Notes under the pieces: model-generated
Database searches by the model: none
Seen by the model: only the letters and a program-made list of their open reading frames with translations
What the model was told of the DNA's origin: nothing
Position numbers and translations under genes: made by a program
Shown here: piece by piece, positions 24,462-34,442 of the stretch
Numbering within the stretch: the stretch's first letter is position 1
Layout of the letters: the number at the start of each line of letters is the position of its first letter
Source: Elephas maximus indicus
Taxonomy: Eukaryota; Chordata; Mammalia; Proboscidea; Elephantidae
DNA length: 64,000 nucleotides
Reading direction: 5' to 3'
NCBI RefSeq assembly: GCF_024166365.1
Contig: NC_064819.1
Coordinates: 146,716,793-146,780,792 of the forward strand

Positions 24462-25348
24462 TAAAAGGGTGGAAGAAATATATACCATGGGCTGGAGGGG
24501 AAAAAAATCCCAAGGAAAACAGAAAACCTTACAAATTGAAAGCAATGAAAACACAACATATCAAAGTGTATAGGATGCTGCTAAAGCAGTAGCTAGAGGG
24601 AAATGTATACCCTTAAGTGCCTAAACCCTTAAGTGCCTATATTAGAAAAATAGAGAGGTATGAAATAAAAAATCCTAGCTTCTATGAGAAGAAACTAAAA
24701 AGAGCCAACTCAAAGAAAGTAAGAGAAAGGTAATAATAAAAATAAGTGGAAATCAATAAAATAGAAAACAAAGAGGCAATAGAGAAAAAGTACTAAAGCC
24801 AAGAGCTGTTTCCTTAAAAAGATAAATGAAATTAACAACCTCCTAGCAAAACTGATTAGACTAAAAAGAGGAAGGAAAACAAATTACCAGTATCGTGAAC
24901 AAAAGCAGAGAAATTACTACTTTAAAAGGACAATGAGGGGATATTATAAACAACGTTATACAACATTTAACAGCTTATAGGAAATGAACAGAAATCTTGA
25001 AAAAACACAATCAAAATTGATAGATTAAGTAGAAAGCCTTATAGCTCTATATCAAAGAAATAGACTTTGCAGTTAAAACCACCCTACAAAGAATATCCCA
25101 GGCCCAGATGCCTTTTCTTATAATTTCTAGCAAACATTTAAGGAAGAAATAAAACCAATCTTATAGAAACTCAGAAAATAGGGAGGGAAACACTTCTCAA
25201 TTTGTTTCATGAGGAAAAAATAACCTTGAAACTAAAACCCAAGACATTACAAGAAATAAAACTACAGACCAATATCCCTCAAGAACATAGGTCAAAAAAA
25301 AAAAAATCCTTAATAAGCCATAAAAGAAATGTGTTTGTGTGTGTGTGT

Positions 25349-25505
25349 GGCCCTAGTGGTGCAGTAGTGGTTATGAGGTTGGCTGCTAGCCAAAAGGTGA
25401 GCAGCTTGAATCCACCAGCCACTCCTTGGAAACCCTATGGGGCAGTTCTACTCTGTCCTATAGGGTTGCTATGAGTCAGAATCAACTCAACGGCAACAGG
25501 TTTAC
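25349..25505 (+). mobile_element. AfroSINE inside L1 ORF2
   Basis: Short-subtype copy after a (GT)n stretch. It lies in the L1 ORF2-derived sequence of UBE3D intron 1. Confidence 0.93.
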
Positions 25506-26359
25506 GGTGTATATATATATGAATGTAATACATCATGACAAAGTGAGGTTTATCTCAGGAAAGTAAAATGTTTAACATTTAAATCTCAATCAATGGAATC
25601 CACCATATTAAAAGTTAAAGGAAAAAAAATATAATCATCTCTCTCAATAGGCGCAGAAAAAGCATTTGAAAAAAGTTAACACCATTCCTAATAAAAATTC
25701 TCAGGAAACTATTATTAGAAGGGAACATCCTCTACCTAATTTTAAAAAACCCATGGCATACATCATACTTAATGGTGACGCATTGAATGTTTTTCCTTAA
25801 GAATGGAAATAAGGCAAAGATGTGTACTCTCACAACTTCTACTGAATGTTGGTCCAAGCCAATAAAATACTGAAAGGAAAATAAATAATAGATGTACAGA
25901 CTGGAAAGAAGTAAAATGATTATTATTCACAGAAGACATGATTGGGTACATAAAAAGAACCTTAAGGAATATTAAAAAAAAAAAAAAATCTTCTAGAATC
26001 AATAATAATTATTTGACATGTTTGCATGATACAAATCAGTATATAAAAATTCTGTTTCTAGATACTAGCAACAAACAATTGGAAAATAAATTTAAAAAAA
26101 CAAAGCCACTTACAATGAATCATAAACATCAAATACCTAGAAATAAATCTAGTAAGACAAGTGTGAGACCATTATACTGACCACTACAAAACACTGTTGA
26201 GAGAAATTAAAGACCTAAATAAATGGAGAGATTTACCATGTTTATGGTTTAGAAGACTCATTATTGTTGAGAAGGCCATCTTCCCAAATTCACTGTAGAA
26301 TCAATGTAATCCCAATCAAAATCCCATCAAGCATGTTTTGTAGAAATGACAAAAACTAA

Positions 26360-26584
26360 AAATCAAACCCATTGCCATTGAGTTAATTTCGACTCATAGC
26401 GACCCTGTAGAACAAAGGAGAACTGCCCCACAGGATTTTCAAGGCTATAATCTTTTTTTTTTTTTTTCAATCTTTATGGAAGCAGACTGCCAGGTCATTT
26501 CTCCCATGTAGCAGCTGGTGGGTTCAAACCACTGATCTTTTGGTTAGCGGCCGAGTGCTTAACCACTGTACCACTAAGGTTCCT
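26360..26584 (-). mobile_element. AfroSINE inside L1 ORF2
   Basis: Reverse long-subtype copy with a T-run (about 26453-26467) in the middle, probably slippage in the insert segment. Confidence 0.93.
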
Positions 26585-26745
26585 TAGAAATTAATTTATA
26601 TGGAAATGCAAAAGCTCTAATATATTCAAAATAATCTTTAAAAAGAACAAATTTGGAGAATTCATGCTACCTGATTTCAAGACTTTCTTTAAAGGTACAC
26701 TAATCAAGACAGTCATTTGATTTCTTGACTGCTGCTACTTTGTGA

Positions 26746-26905
26746 AGGGGAACTCAGTGGCACAGTGGTTAAAGTGCCAGGCTGCTAACCGAAAGGTCAG
26801 AGATATGAAACCACTAATGGATCCATGGGAGAAAGATATGGCAGAGTCTGCTTCCATAAAGATTACAGCCTTCCAAATGCTATGGGGCGTTTCTACTCTC
26901 TGCTG
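26746..26905 (+). mobile_element. AfroSINE inside the RTE LINE
   Basis: Head-to-middle copy (ggaactcagtggcacagtgg) splitting the inverted part of the RTE copy. It ends near tttctactctctgctg without its own 3' tail. Confidence 0.88.
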
Positions 26906-27057
26906 ATTGTTACTCTGAGTAAAATGAAATCCTTGACAACTTCAGTATCTTCTCCGTTTATCATGATGTTGATTATTGCTCCAGTTGTCAGAATTTTTGT
27001 TTTCTTTGTGTTAAGGTATAATCCATAATGAAGACTGTAGTTTTTGATCTGTTAGTA

Positions 27058-27270
27058 CAGTATTTTTATGCAAATTATGCACACCTTCTGTGTTTGCCAA
27101 CTGTGCCCTCCCCTCCAAGAGGTATTTTTATAAGCGCTATGCAAATTTTTTTTTTTCTACAGCAACATGCAAAAATTGGCATAGTGGTACTTATGGAAAC
27201 ACCTCATGAGGGGAGGGAGAAGCTGGCAAACAAACTTAGAAGGCATGCATTATTTTGTATAAAAATACTG
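27058..27270. mobile_element. Palindromic TA-flanked DNA element (MITE-like)
   Basis: 213 bases; ends CAGTATTTTTATGCAAATTA and, reversed, CAGTATTTTTATACAAAATA. TA flanks lie at 27056-27057 and 27271-27272. Both halves pair along nearly the whole length (for example gcacaccttctgtgtttgcc with gcatgccttctaagtttgtt, and ccctcccctc on both arms). Removing it restores the RTE sequence gatctgttagTAagtgcttc. No coding capacity. Confidence 0.88.
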
Positions 27271-29165
27271 TAAGTGCTTCAAGTCCTCTTCATTTTCCAC
27301 AAGCAAGGCTCTGTCATTTGTATTATAAAAAAAAAAAAAAAGGTTGTTAATGAGTTTTCCTCCAAGCCTGATGGCACAGTCTTCTTCATATACTCCAGCT
27401 TCTTGGATTATCTTTTCAACATTCAGACTGAGTAAGTATGGTGAAAGGATACAACCCTGACACACCTTTTCGAATTGTAAACCAGACAGTATCCCCTTGT
27501 TCTGTTTCAATGGCTGCCTCTTGATCTACACCGGTTCCATATCAACACAACTAAGTACTCTGAAATTTCCATATCCATAATTTGTTATGATCCACACAGT
27601 TGAATGCCTTTGTGTAGGCAATAAAACACAGGTAAACATCTTTCTGATATTCTCTGCTTTCAGCCAAGATCCATCTGACATCAGCAATGACATCCCTTAT
27701 TCCACGTCCTCTTCTGAATCTGGCTTGAATTTCTGGCAGTTTCCCGTCAATTATGGCTGTAGCTGTTTTTGAATTGGCAAATCTGCTGCAAAAGATCTCT
27801 TTAAAATCTTATAAAGCGAAGATATCACTTTAATGACTAAGGTGCACCTGAACCAAGCGGTGAGGTTTACAATCGCCTCCTGTGCACAGGAAAGCTAGAC
27901 AATGAAAAAAGAAGGCTGAGGAACAATTGGCTCATTTAAAGTATGGCGTTGGAAAAGAATATTGACTATACCATGGACTGCCAGAAGTATGAACAAAATC
28001 TGTCTTGGAGGAAGTACAGCCAGAATACTCCTTAGAAGTGAAGATTGCAAGACTTTGTCTTGCTTACTTCAGACATGTTACCAGAAGGGACAGTCCCTGG
28101 AGAAGGACATCATGCTTGGTAAAGTAGAGAGTCAGTAAAAAAGAGGTAGACTCTCATGAGATGGATTGATGCAGTGGCTGCAACAATGTGTTAAAACATG
28201 CCTATTATTGTAAGGATGGCACAAGACCAGGCAACACTTTGTTCTGTCATACGTAGAGTTGCTATGAGTTGGAGCCCACACGATGGCACCTAACAATAAC
28301 AACAATAATCAATACAGTATTATACTGGCTTAAGGAAAGATAAAACATCAGTAGAATAGAACAAACAGTCCTGAAATAGACCCACACAAATATAGTCAAT
28401 TGATTTCTGATGAAGATGCTAAGTTTTTTCAATGAGGAAATGATAGTCTTTTCAACTAATGCTGATGAACAACTGGATATCCTTATAAAAAAAAAAAAAG
28501 AACTCTGATGTCTACTTCATTTTAAACTCAGAAGTTAATTTGACATGGCTCATAGTCCTCAATGTAAATGCTAAAACTATATAATTTCTATTAAAATATA
28601 TATATATATATGAAAAAATCTTCCAAGCCTTGAGGTAAGATTTCTTAAGACACAAAAAAAAAACCTTAAAAAAAATGATATGCTGGACTTCATTAAAACT
28701 ATTTTTCTTCTGCTCATCAAAAAACACTACAAAGAAAATGAAAAGGCAAGTCACAGACTGGGAGGAAAATATCCACATATTTTCAAACGTATGAGAAAGG
28801 TCTTGTTTCCAAATTAAAGAACTCTTTCAATTCAATAATAAGACAAACAACCTGATTTTTTTTTTAATGGCAAAATATCATAGCAGGCGCATTACAAAAG
28901 AACACATATAAATAGCCAAAAAGCAAATGAAAAGCTACTCAACATTATTAGTCATCAGAGAAATGCGTATTAAAACTACAATGAGGTACCACTTTATACC
29001 CACTAGAATGCTACAATCAAAAAAGACTGATAACATTAAATGTAGGTGAAAACGTAAAGCAATTGGAGCTCTTTTTTTTCTTTTTCTTTTGCTGGTGGGA
29101 GTGTAAACTCGTACAACCACACTGGAGAACGGTTTGGCAGTTTCTTATAAAATAAAAGGCATCTA

Positions 29166-29378
29166 TCCTTATTGCTGGTTGCCATCGAGCCGATTCCAAC
29201 TCACGGTGACTCCATGTGTTACAGAGTAGAACTGTTCCATAGGCTTTTCTTGGCTGTAATCTTAATGCATGCCGATTGCCAGGCCTTTTTTCCACATTAC
29301 CACTGGGTGGGTTCTAACTGCCAACCTTTAGGTTAGCAGTTGAGGCAAACCTCTTGTGCCTCCCAGGGACCTTAGCAG
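29166..29378 (-). mobile_element. AfroSINE variant
   Basis: Reverse orientation, with ggttgccatcgagccgattc at the left. Its middle has the ctgtaatcttaatg and gattgccaggcc insert typical of a longer variant. Confidence 0.88.
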
Positions 29379-30128
29379 GGCTAATTTTTAGTCTCACCTA
29401 AAAGGGGCACCAGAGAATGTCCTGAAGTGACAGAAGTGTTCTGTGTCTTATTCTGGTTTGTGCTTACATAGATGTATACATTCCACAAAACTCATCAAAC
29501 TGAACACAACATCTGTGTATTTTATTATATATAAGTTATATCTCGATAAACACTCATCATCTGCAAAAATCAGAGCTGCTAAAGAATAAAGTGAGCAATA
29601 TATATGAAATATATTTTTAAAGTTTCAGAGGGTTCCTAGGTTTCAGGAATGGCATGGTTGTGCACAAGTACAGGGGAGCTCAGATACCAGCCCCAGAGAG
29701 AAGGTGGCACCAGGAGGAGGGAAAGGGCAAGGTGGCCAGGACTCTGTAATATTGCCTAGGATCCTGGCAGCAGAATAAATAATATTATATTATGTATAAA
29801 TAATAAAGGCACACATGAATCCACCTGTTGATGCTGGGCACAGTCACTTCCTCTAGTACATGGTGGGGGAGGATTGGAGAAACCAACAAATTACAAAAAA
29901 AAAAAAATCTTTTCTGGAGCTGAAATTCAGGAATTAAAGTGATCTGAAATATAAAGTCATCTATATTTTCATGATGCTTTAAATTTAACTAAGTCTTATA
30001 CATACATGATCTTATTGAGGCTTCCAAAAACCCTACAAGATGGACTGGAACTGGAGATATTTGTGTGAACTCATCATTTTAGATAGTTTGATAGATATAG
30101 TGATAAATATCATACCCATTTTACAATT

Positions 30129-30333
30129 GAAGAAACCAAAGCCACTACCGTGGAGTCTATTCTGACTCAGAGAGACCCTATAAGACAGAGTAGAACTGCC
30201 CCATAGGGTTTCCAAGGCTGCAAATCTTTAGAGGAGCAGACTGCCACATCTGCGGAAGAGCGGCTGGTGGGTTCAAACCGCCGACATTTAGGTTAGCTGC
30301 TAAGCGCTTTAACCACTTCGCCACCAGGGCTCC
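30129..30333 (-). mobile_element. AfroSINE with target duplication
   Basis: Reverse long-subtype copy, flanked by TTACAATT at 30121-30128 and 30334-30341. Confidence 0.93.
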
Positions 30334-30929
30334 TTACAATTTAATAAACTAGAATTAAATGATTCTATGCTTGTGCGAAAGCAAGGATACAACCCAGATC
30401 TCACGTCAAATTTAAAGCTGCCACACCAGATTTAAGAATAAGAGGAAAAGCTAAGCATCAATTTACCTCGGAGTGGCGCTATATAATAAAAATGACATTT
30501 TGAGGATTTTAACATCTAACTTACTCTATTTGAAACAGCAGTCTCAGGAAAATAGGTGACGGGACTACACACCATTAAAACTGTTGCCAAGCAAAAGGAG
30601 TATTTTTCTTGTAAGTTTCTTGTTTGTGTAGTGAATAACGAGTTAAACGTTTGCACACTTCCCATTGGAACTTGGGATAGGATAAAAGAATGAGTTCCAA
30701 TAAGAAGTCCCCAACCTTTGTTACTCGCTCACTGAACACACGTTAATTGAATGACTGTATCAGTTTCTCTGCAGCGAGCTGGGTATTTTTTTCTTTTCTT
30801 TTTTGGAAGGGTGGAGAGGCGGCGAGGGGCAAGAAGACCAGAAGGTATTTACAAAACAGGAAGCTCGCACATTGGAACTGATCCCATAACGAGGGTCCGG
30901 AACAGAACCACACAACCCATTTTTTGCAC

Positions 30930-31620
30930 TGTTACTTTGGAAAACGCCCGGTCACTGCCAGCAGTATTTTACATCACTGCTCCTCAAACGTTAATATGCA
31001 TTTGAATCCGGGAATAATTCCGACTCAGAAAGTTTGGTGTGGGGCTGAAACTGCATTTCGAAAAAGCTCCCAGATGATTCCGAGGCTACCAGTCGGAGTA
31101 CTACTCTTGCAGGAGGGCTCCACTTTCATTAACGAGAGGCTCTTAGCAACTCGAAAGAAGAAACTCAAAACCCGACCTTTCGAGGGAGGCGGAGACCCCG
31201 GGGCAACAGAAAAGCCATCTGGCCACCGCGCCTGGATGCCCACACGCCCGCCCCAGGCCTTACCCCACGATCAGCAGCGCGCTCTGCAGCCGTCTCCTGA
31301 CCTCCAGGAACATGCGCATCGCGGCCGCCGTCGCCGTCATGGCGGGAGCCCCCGCCCCAGGCTAGACAGAGCCTGAGATTCTGGCGAACCGGGTCACCGG
31401 GAGCCGACCCGCTGCACATGCAGCAGGAGCGGCGGCGGCCCAGCTGCCCGCCCAGATCGGACGCACTGCTGGAGAGGCCTCCTAGCCCACAGCGCCACCT
31501 GCCGGGCGGAGAACGCGCCACGAGGAATATGGACCGGAGGGGCGTGCGCTCTTGCACGGAATGCTGAGACAGGTGGGCGGGGAGAGCTAGGCTATCCTAT
31601 GAGGCCGCTACTCATGGGCG
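30930..31620 (-). promoter_or_regulatory. UBE3D: UBE3D CpG-island promoter
   Basis: A sudden rise in G+C and CpG density covers UBE3D exon 1 and both flanks. No TATA box is evident. Visible motifs include a GC-box-like gggcgtggcc at about 31616-31625 and a CTCF-like 15-mer on the minus strand at 31491-31505. The transcription start probably lies between 31341 and about 31560; its exact place cannot be read from sequence. Confidence 0.75.
31264..31340 (-). CDS. UBE3D: UBE3D coding exon 1
   Basis: The start ATG is the complement of 31338-31340, with G at -3 (gcc before ATG). The 25 full codons read MTATAAAMRMFLEVRRRLQ followed by SALLIV, then two bases of a Gly codon before a GTAAGG donor. Human UBE3D has the same FLEV...LQSALLI core. 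Met is also found at codons 8 and 10, so starts further in are possible. The exon sits inside a CpG island and was found only from its homology and splice signals. Confidence 0.9.
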
Positions 31621-31767
31621 TGGCCTGGAGCGTTAGTCTTCCTGAAAATGAAAACAAAAATTATTTCGGGGTACACCTCTTTGGCGAACTTGGGTAAGGA
31701 TGGGACATGAAGAGAGGGAGATCATAGAGGGAGGCGATGCAGGTGGACACCACCCGGTGAAGCCCAA

Positions 31768-31900
31768 GAAAAGACTCACAGCTACCCTATAGGACCGAGT
31801 AGAACTGCCCCATAGTTTTTCCAAGGAGTGCCTGGTGGATTTGAACTGCGGACATTTTGGTTAGCAGCTATAGCACTTAACCAGTAGCCACCAGGGTTTC
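31768..31900 (-). mobile_element. AfroSINE, tail-truncated
   Basis: Reverse copy lacking most of the 3' tail. It sits just upstream of the UBE3D CpG island. Confidence 0.9.
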
Positions 31901-31921
31901 CAGGGAGCCCAAGAGTAGAAT

Positions 31922-32092
31922 TAAAAAAACGCAAACCAAGCCCGTTGCCGTCGAGTCTATTCGGACTCACAGCGACCCTAGAAGAACAATAGAACTGCCC
32001 CATAGGGTTGCCAAGGAGCACCTACCTGGTGGATTCGAACCGTTGTCCTTTTGGTTAGCAGCCGTAGCTCTTAACCACTGCCACCACGGTTT
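31922..32092 (-). mobile_element. AfroSINE
   Basis: Reverse copy (cccgttgccgtcgagtctat ... ccaccacggtttcc) 20 bases from the previous one and in the same orientation. Confidence 0.93.
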
Positions 32093-32307
32093 CCAGAGCA
32101 GAACTACCCACCCTAAATCCATTTTACTTTGTTCTCTTTTTTATGAACTAGGGTCGATTGGTAGTTTATCTCCATCCAAGGCAACGAATGTCAAGGATTG
32201 ACTTCGCGTTCCTTCTCAACTTGGACATGATCTCTCTAAGACTGAAACAGTTGCCAGAAAAAAAAAATGCAACGTAATAAAGTTTTCTGTTACCTATTCA
32301 GAAGAGT

Positions 32308-32430
32308 GGAGCAAAGGTTGGCAGCTGGAATCCATCAGCTCCTTCTTGGAAACCCCGTGGGGCAGTTCTGCTGTGCCTCATAGTGTCGCTGTGAGTCGGA
32401 ATGGACTCGACCACAACGGGTTTGGTCTTC
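32308..32430 (+). mobile_element. AfroSINE, 5'-truncated
   Basis: Starts in the middle (aaaggttggcagctgg) and keeps the full 3' end (gtcgctgtgagtcggaatgg, acaacgggtttgg). Confidence 0.9.
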
Positions 32431-32732
32431 AGGAGGATGTGTGGCTGAAGCTCAGTATGTTGAATTACAGGATTAAGCATTCATATAACTCTTGAAAAAA
32501 AGGAAGTGAGGATGATTCCAACTATACAGTAAAAACTGACGCAGGGAAGTGTAAATATTACGCTATTACTATAATTTTGGAAATGTTGACATAGTGAAGG
32601 AAAGGACCTAGTATAATTTAAATACTTCTAACTGGGAACTAGGAATTATTAAAATATAAGTTCACTTTAAATATTAAAATATAAGTAGTGTTACAATAGG
32701 ACTTCTTTAAAAACAAGAAGCTGTTAGTTTTT

Positions 32733-32893
32733 TAAAATAATTTTTATTGTGCTTTAAGTGAAAGTTTACAAATCAAGTCAGCCTCTCACACAAAAACCCA
32801 TATACACCTTGCTACACACTCCCAGTTACTCTCCCCCTAATAAGACAGCCTGCTCTCTCCCTCCTCTCTCCTTTTGTGTCCATTTTCACCAGC
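32733..32893 (-). mobile_element. Very short L1 3' end with long target duplication
   Basis: 161-base reverse L1 terminus (tttattgtgctttaagtgaa ... ctccttttgtgtccattttc), related to the L1 end at 61950. Flanked by 18 identical bases AAGAAGCTGTTAGTTTTT at 32715-32732 and 32894-32911. Confidence 0.93.
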
Positions 32894-33225
32894 AAGAAGC
32901 TGTTAGTTTTTAAAAACAGGCAATCATGACTTGTATATGTAAGATTCTATGTTTATTGATGTTGCTTTGTAATTTCAAGGTCATAATTATCACACACCAA
33001 AAATATTAAAACATTTCCAAATAAATAAATCCACTTCTTCAAAGATACCAGCTTAAGACTATTATTCTAAAATTATTATTTGGGTGTTTTATGTTGATAG
33101 ACATCTGTTGCACAGATTTGTGTATCTATCACAGTAATTTGAAATCATGGATCGAGGTAACAACTCAGAGAATTGAGTTTACTACTATTCCATCTCAAAT
33201 AATTCATCTACGTCTAGGGTAATTG

Positions 33226-33809
33226 TGATCCCAATACACCCCAGCATGTTTTCTCCTTTTTCAAAATGGGCAACTAAGAGGTTGACATAACGCCATAATG
33301 AACCTATAAATTCTTCTCCTTCCTCTGCCTGCCTCCTCCTTCACAGACCTCTGTTAATGACTTTGTTTTGATCTAATGCTAATGACTTTGTTCTTTGTTT
33401 TAGTCTGATGCAAATAACTTTGTTTTGTTCTGTCTGACCACCTGTGACTTAAACCGACCCCCCCCCCCAGGAAAATCAGAGCCCAGGTGTCTGATACATA
33501 TATCTTTAGCCTGATAAAGAGATGTGGGCATGTGTCTCCTTAGTCTGATAAAGAGTCTTTTGTCATGATACTATAATGAGTAACTCCTCTGGCCAGGCCA
33601 TCTTCAGACTACAAAGACACTTTTAACCCTTGTAAGATTCTATATAAACTCTAATGTAAAATTGCTCTTTGGGACTCCATAGAGACAGCCTGTGTTGCTG
33701 CTCGGTCGCGGATGATGTATACATCTCCTTAAACTTTCTCTCTCTTTCTGACTTGGAGTGTGTTTCATTGGCTCGACTGCTCCAGGGCACAGACCCCAAT
33801 CAGGTAACA
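33226..33809 (+). mobile_element. Solo ERV-type LTR
   Basis: LTR-like anatomy: repeated aatgactttgtt units, an octamer-like atgcaaat (near 33408), a C-run (33461-33470), and a TATA-like tctatataaactc near 33647. A short R-like stretch and an end at caggtaaca follow. The left border is uncertain (33226-33290). No viral genes are attached. It lies about 0.65 kb before the DOP1A CpG island in the same orientation. Confidence 0.7.
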
Positions 33810-34021
33810 ATGATTTCAACTCCTCTTATCATCATCCACCTATAATCTCCAGGGCTACTAAAGGCTTAAAATATTGATACATTATATTAAAATATTTAAC
33901 ATTCTTAGCATAATATGCCCCTCATGGTGTTTGATTATCGTTAGTGGTTTTTAGATTTTATATGAAGCCACTTATTGTAAAAAAAAAAAAAAAGTGTTCA
34001 TCATATTTTGACCCTATAAAA

Positions 34022-34078
34022 CCAAAAAAACGAAACCCATTGCCTTCAAGTCTGTTCTGGCTCACAGTCTAGGCAAAA
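34022..34078 (-). mobile_element. AfroSINE tail fragment
   Basis: Short piece reading cccattgccttcaagtctgt after an A-rich start; only the tail is present. Confidence 0.75.
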
Positions 34079-34305
34079 TGGTGCGATCCTCCTTTGAGTA
34101 ACTTGAAGTGATTTAGAGTTTTAGCCTCAAAATAGCTGCAACTATTTGTCTCCTAATCTCGGGCCTCGAGTAACTCATACAGGCGGAATCCTCCAGCTTA
34201 TTCAATTCCTCACTTCGCTTCATACTCTGCATCTAAACGGGACTGGCCCTGGCAAGTTGAAAACACCTACTAAAAGCCTCTTTTCCGCCCCACTTCTGCT
34301 GTTTA

Positions 34306-34442
34306 GGAGCCCTGGTGGCGTAGTCGTTAAGAACTACCCTCTGCTAACCAAAAGGTTCGCAGTTGAAATCCACCTGGCTCTCCTTGGAAACCCTGTGGGG
34401 CAGCTATAATCCCCTGGGCGGCAACGGGTTGGGGTTGGGTTT
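34306..34442 (+). mobile_element. AfroSINE at the edge of the DOP1A CpG island
   Basis: Well-kept head (ggagccctggtggcgtagtc) with a shortened 3' half ending gggcggcaacgggttgggg. It ends less than 40 bases before the CTCF-like site. Confidence 0.93.

Larger units (their letters stand above)
26714..28305 (+). mobile_element. RTE LINE 3' part with 5' inversion (twin priming)
   Basis: 26714 to about 27772 is the reverse complement of the RTE reverse-transcriptase C-terminal region (tttgatttcttgactgctgc, cggtttaccattcgaaaaggtg-like positions near 27465). About 27773-28305 is the following 3' end in direct orientation, ending in cgatggcacctaacaataac. Target duplications are TAATCAAGACAGT (26701-26713) and TAATCAATACAGT (28306-28318). 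The host site is L1 ORF2. An AfroSINE and a palindromic DNA element are nested in it. Confidence 0.9.
24118..29580 (+). mobile_element. Old L1, mostly ORF2 and 3' end, with nested insertions
   Basis: Degenerate L1 ORF2 is traceable through gaaaacacaacatatcaaag, gaccaatatccctcaagaac, gagaaattaaagacctaaat and catgctacctgatttcaaga, with the 3' end near 29580. It carries a TA-flanked DNA element (24155-24461), AfroSINEs, and an inverted RTE (26714-28305). After the RTE the L1 resumes with tactggcttaaggaaagata. Many stops; not active. Confidence 0.85.
19973..31263. other. UBE3D intron 1
   Basis: This 11.3-kb intron is the most transposon-dense part of the window. It has an L1 3' end right next to exon 2 (20028-20580), tandem AfroSINEs (20868-21268), L1 fragments, CA-rich low-complexity DNA (23125-23250), and a long L1 (24118-29580) carrying nested RTE, SINE and DNA elements. 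I recognise nothing in 21300-22390 or 29600-30110. Confidence 0.7.
1..31560 (-). other. UBE3D: UBE3D gene, 5' half (exons 1-4, introns)
   Basis: UBE3D is a HECT-like E3 ubiquitin ligase, also described as a UBE2C (UbcH10)-binding protein; the human protein is about 389 residues. Four coding exons were assembled by eye on the minus strand: 77, 197, 91 and 232 bases, with GT/AG borders and phases 2, 1, 2, 0 that join without a break into 199 codons. The joined reading closely follows my memory of the human protein, including a CxxC pair in exon 3 and a Cys/His-rich stretch in exon 4. The remaining C-terminal half, with the HECT-like part and a second CxxC, must lie beyond the left edge; I found no further exon in 1-4768. 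The gene starts in a CpG island and faces away from DOP1A. The orthology call rests on recalled human sequence, not on a search. Confidence 0.93.
31621..34439. other. UBE3D-DOP1A intergenic spacer
   Basis: This spacer of under 3 kb separates the two divergent CpG islands. It contains four AfroSINE copies or fragments, an 161-bp L1 3' stub (32733-32893), an ERV-type LTR (about 33226-33809) and a further AfroSINE at 34306-34442 touching the DOP1A island. No coding exon is seen. Confidence 0.75.

Noticed and set aside
30924..31557. Open frames of 150 and 130 codons around UBE3D exon 1
   Set aside because: They are in other frames or strand than the real exon and are explained by GC-rich CpG island composition.
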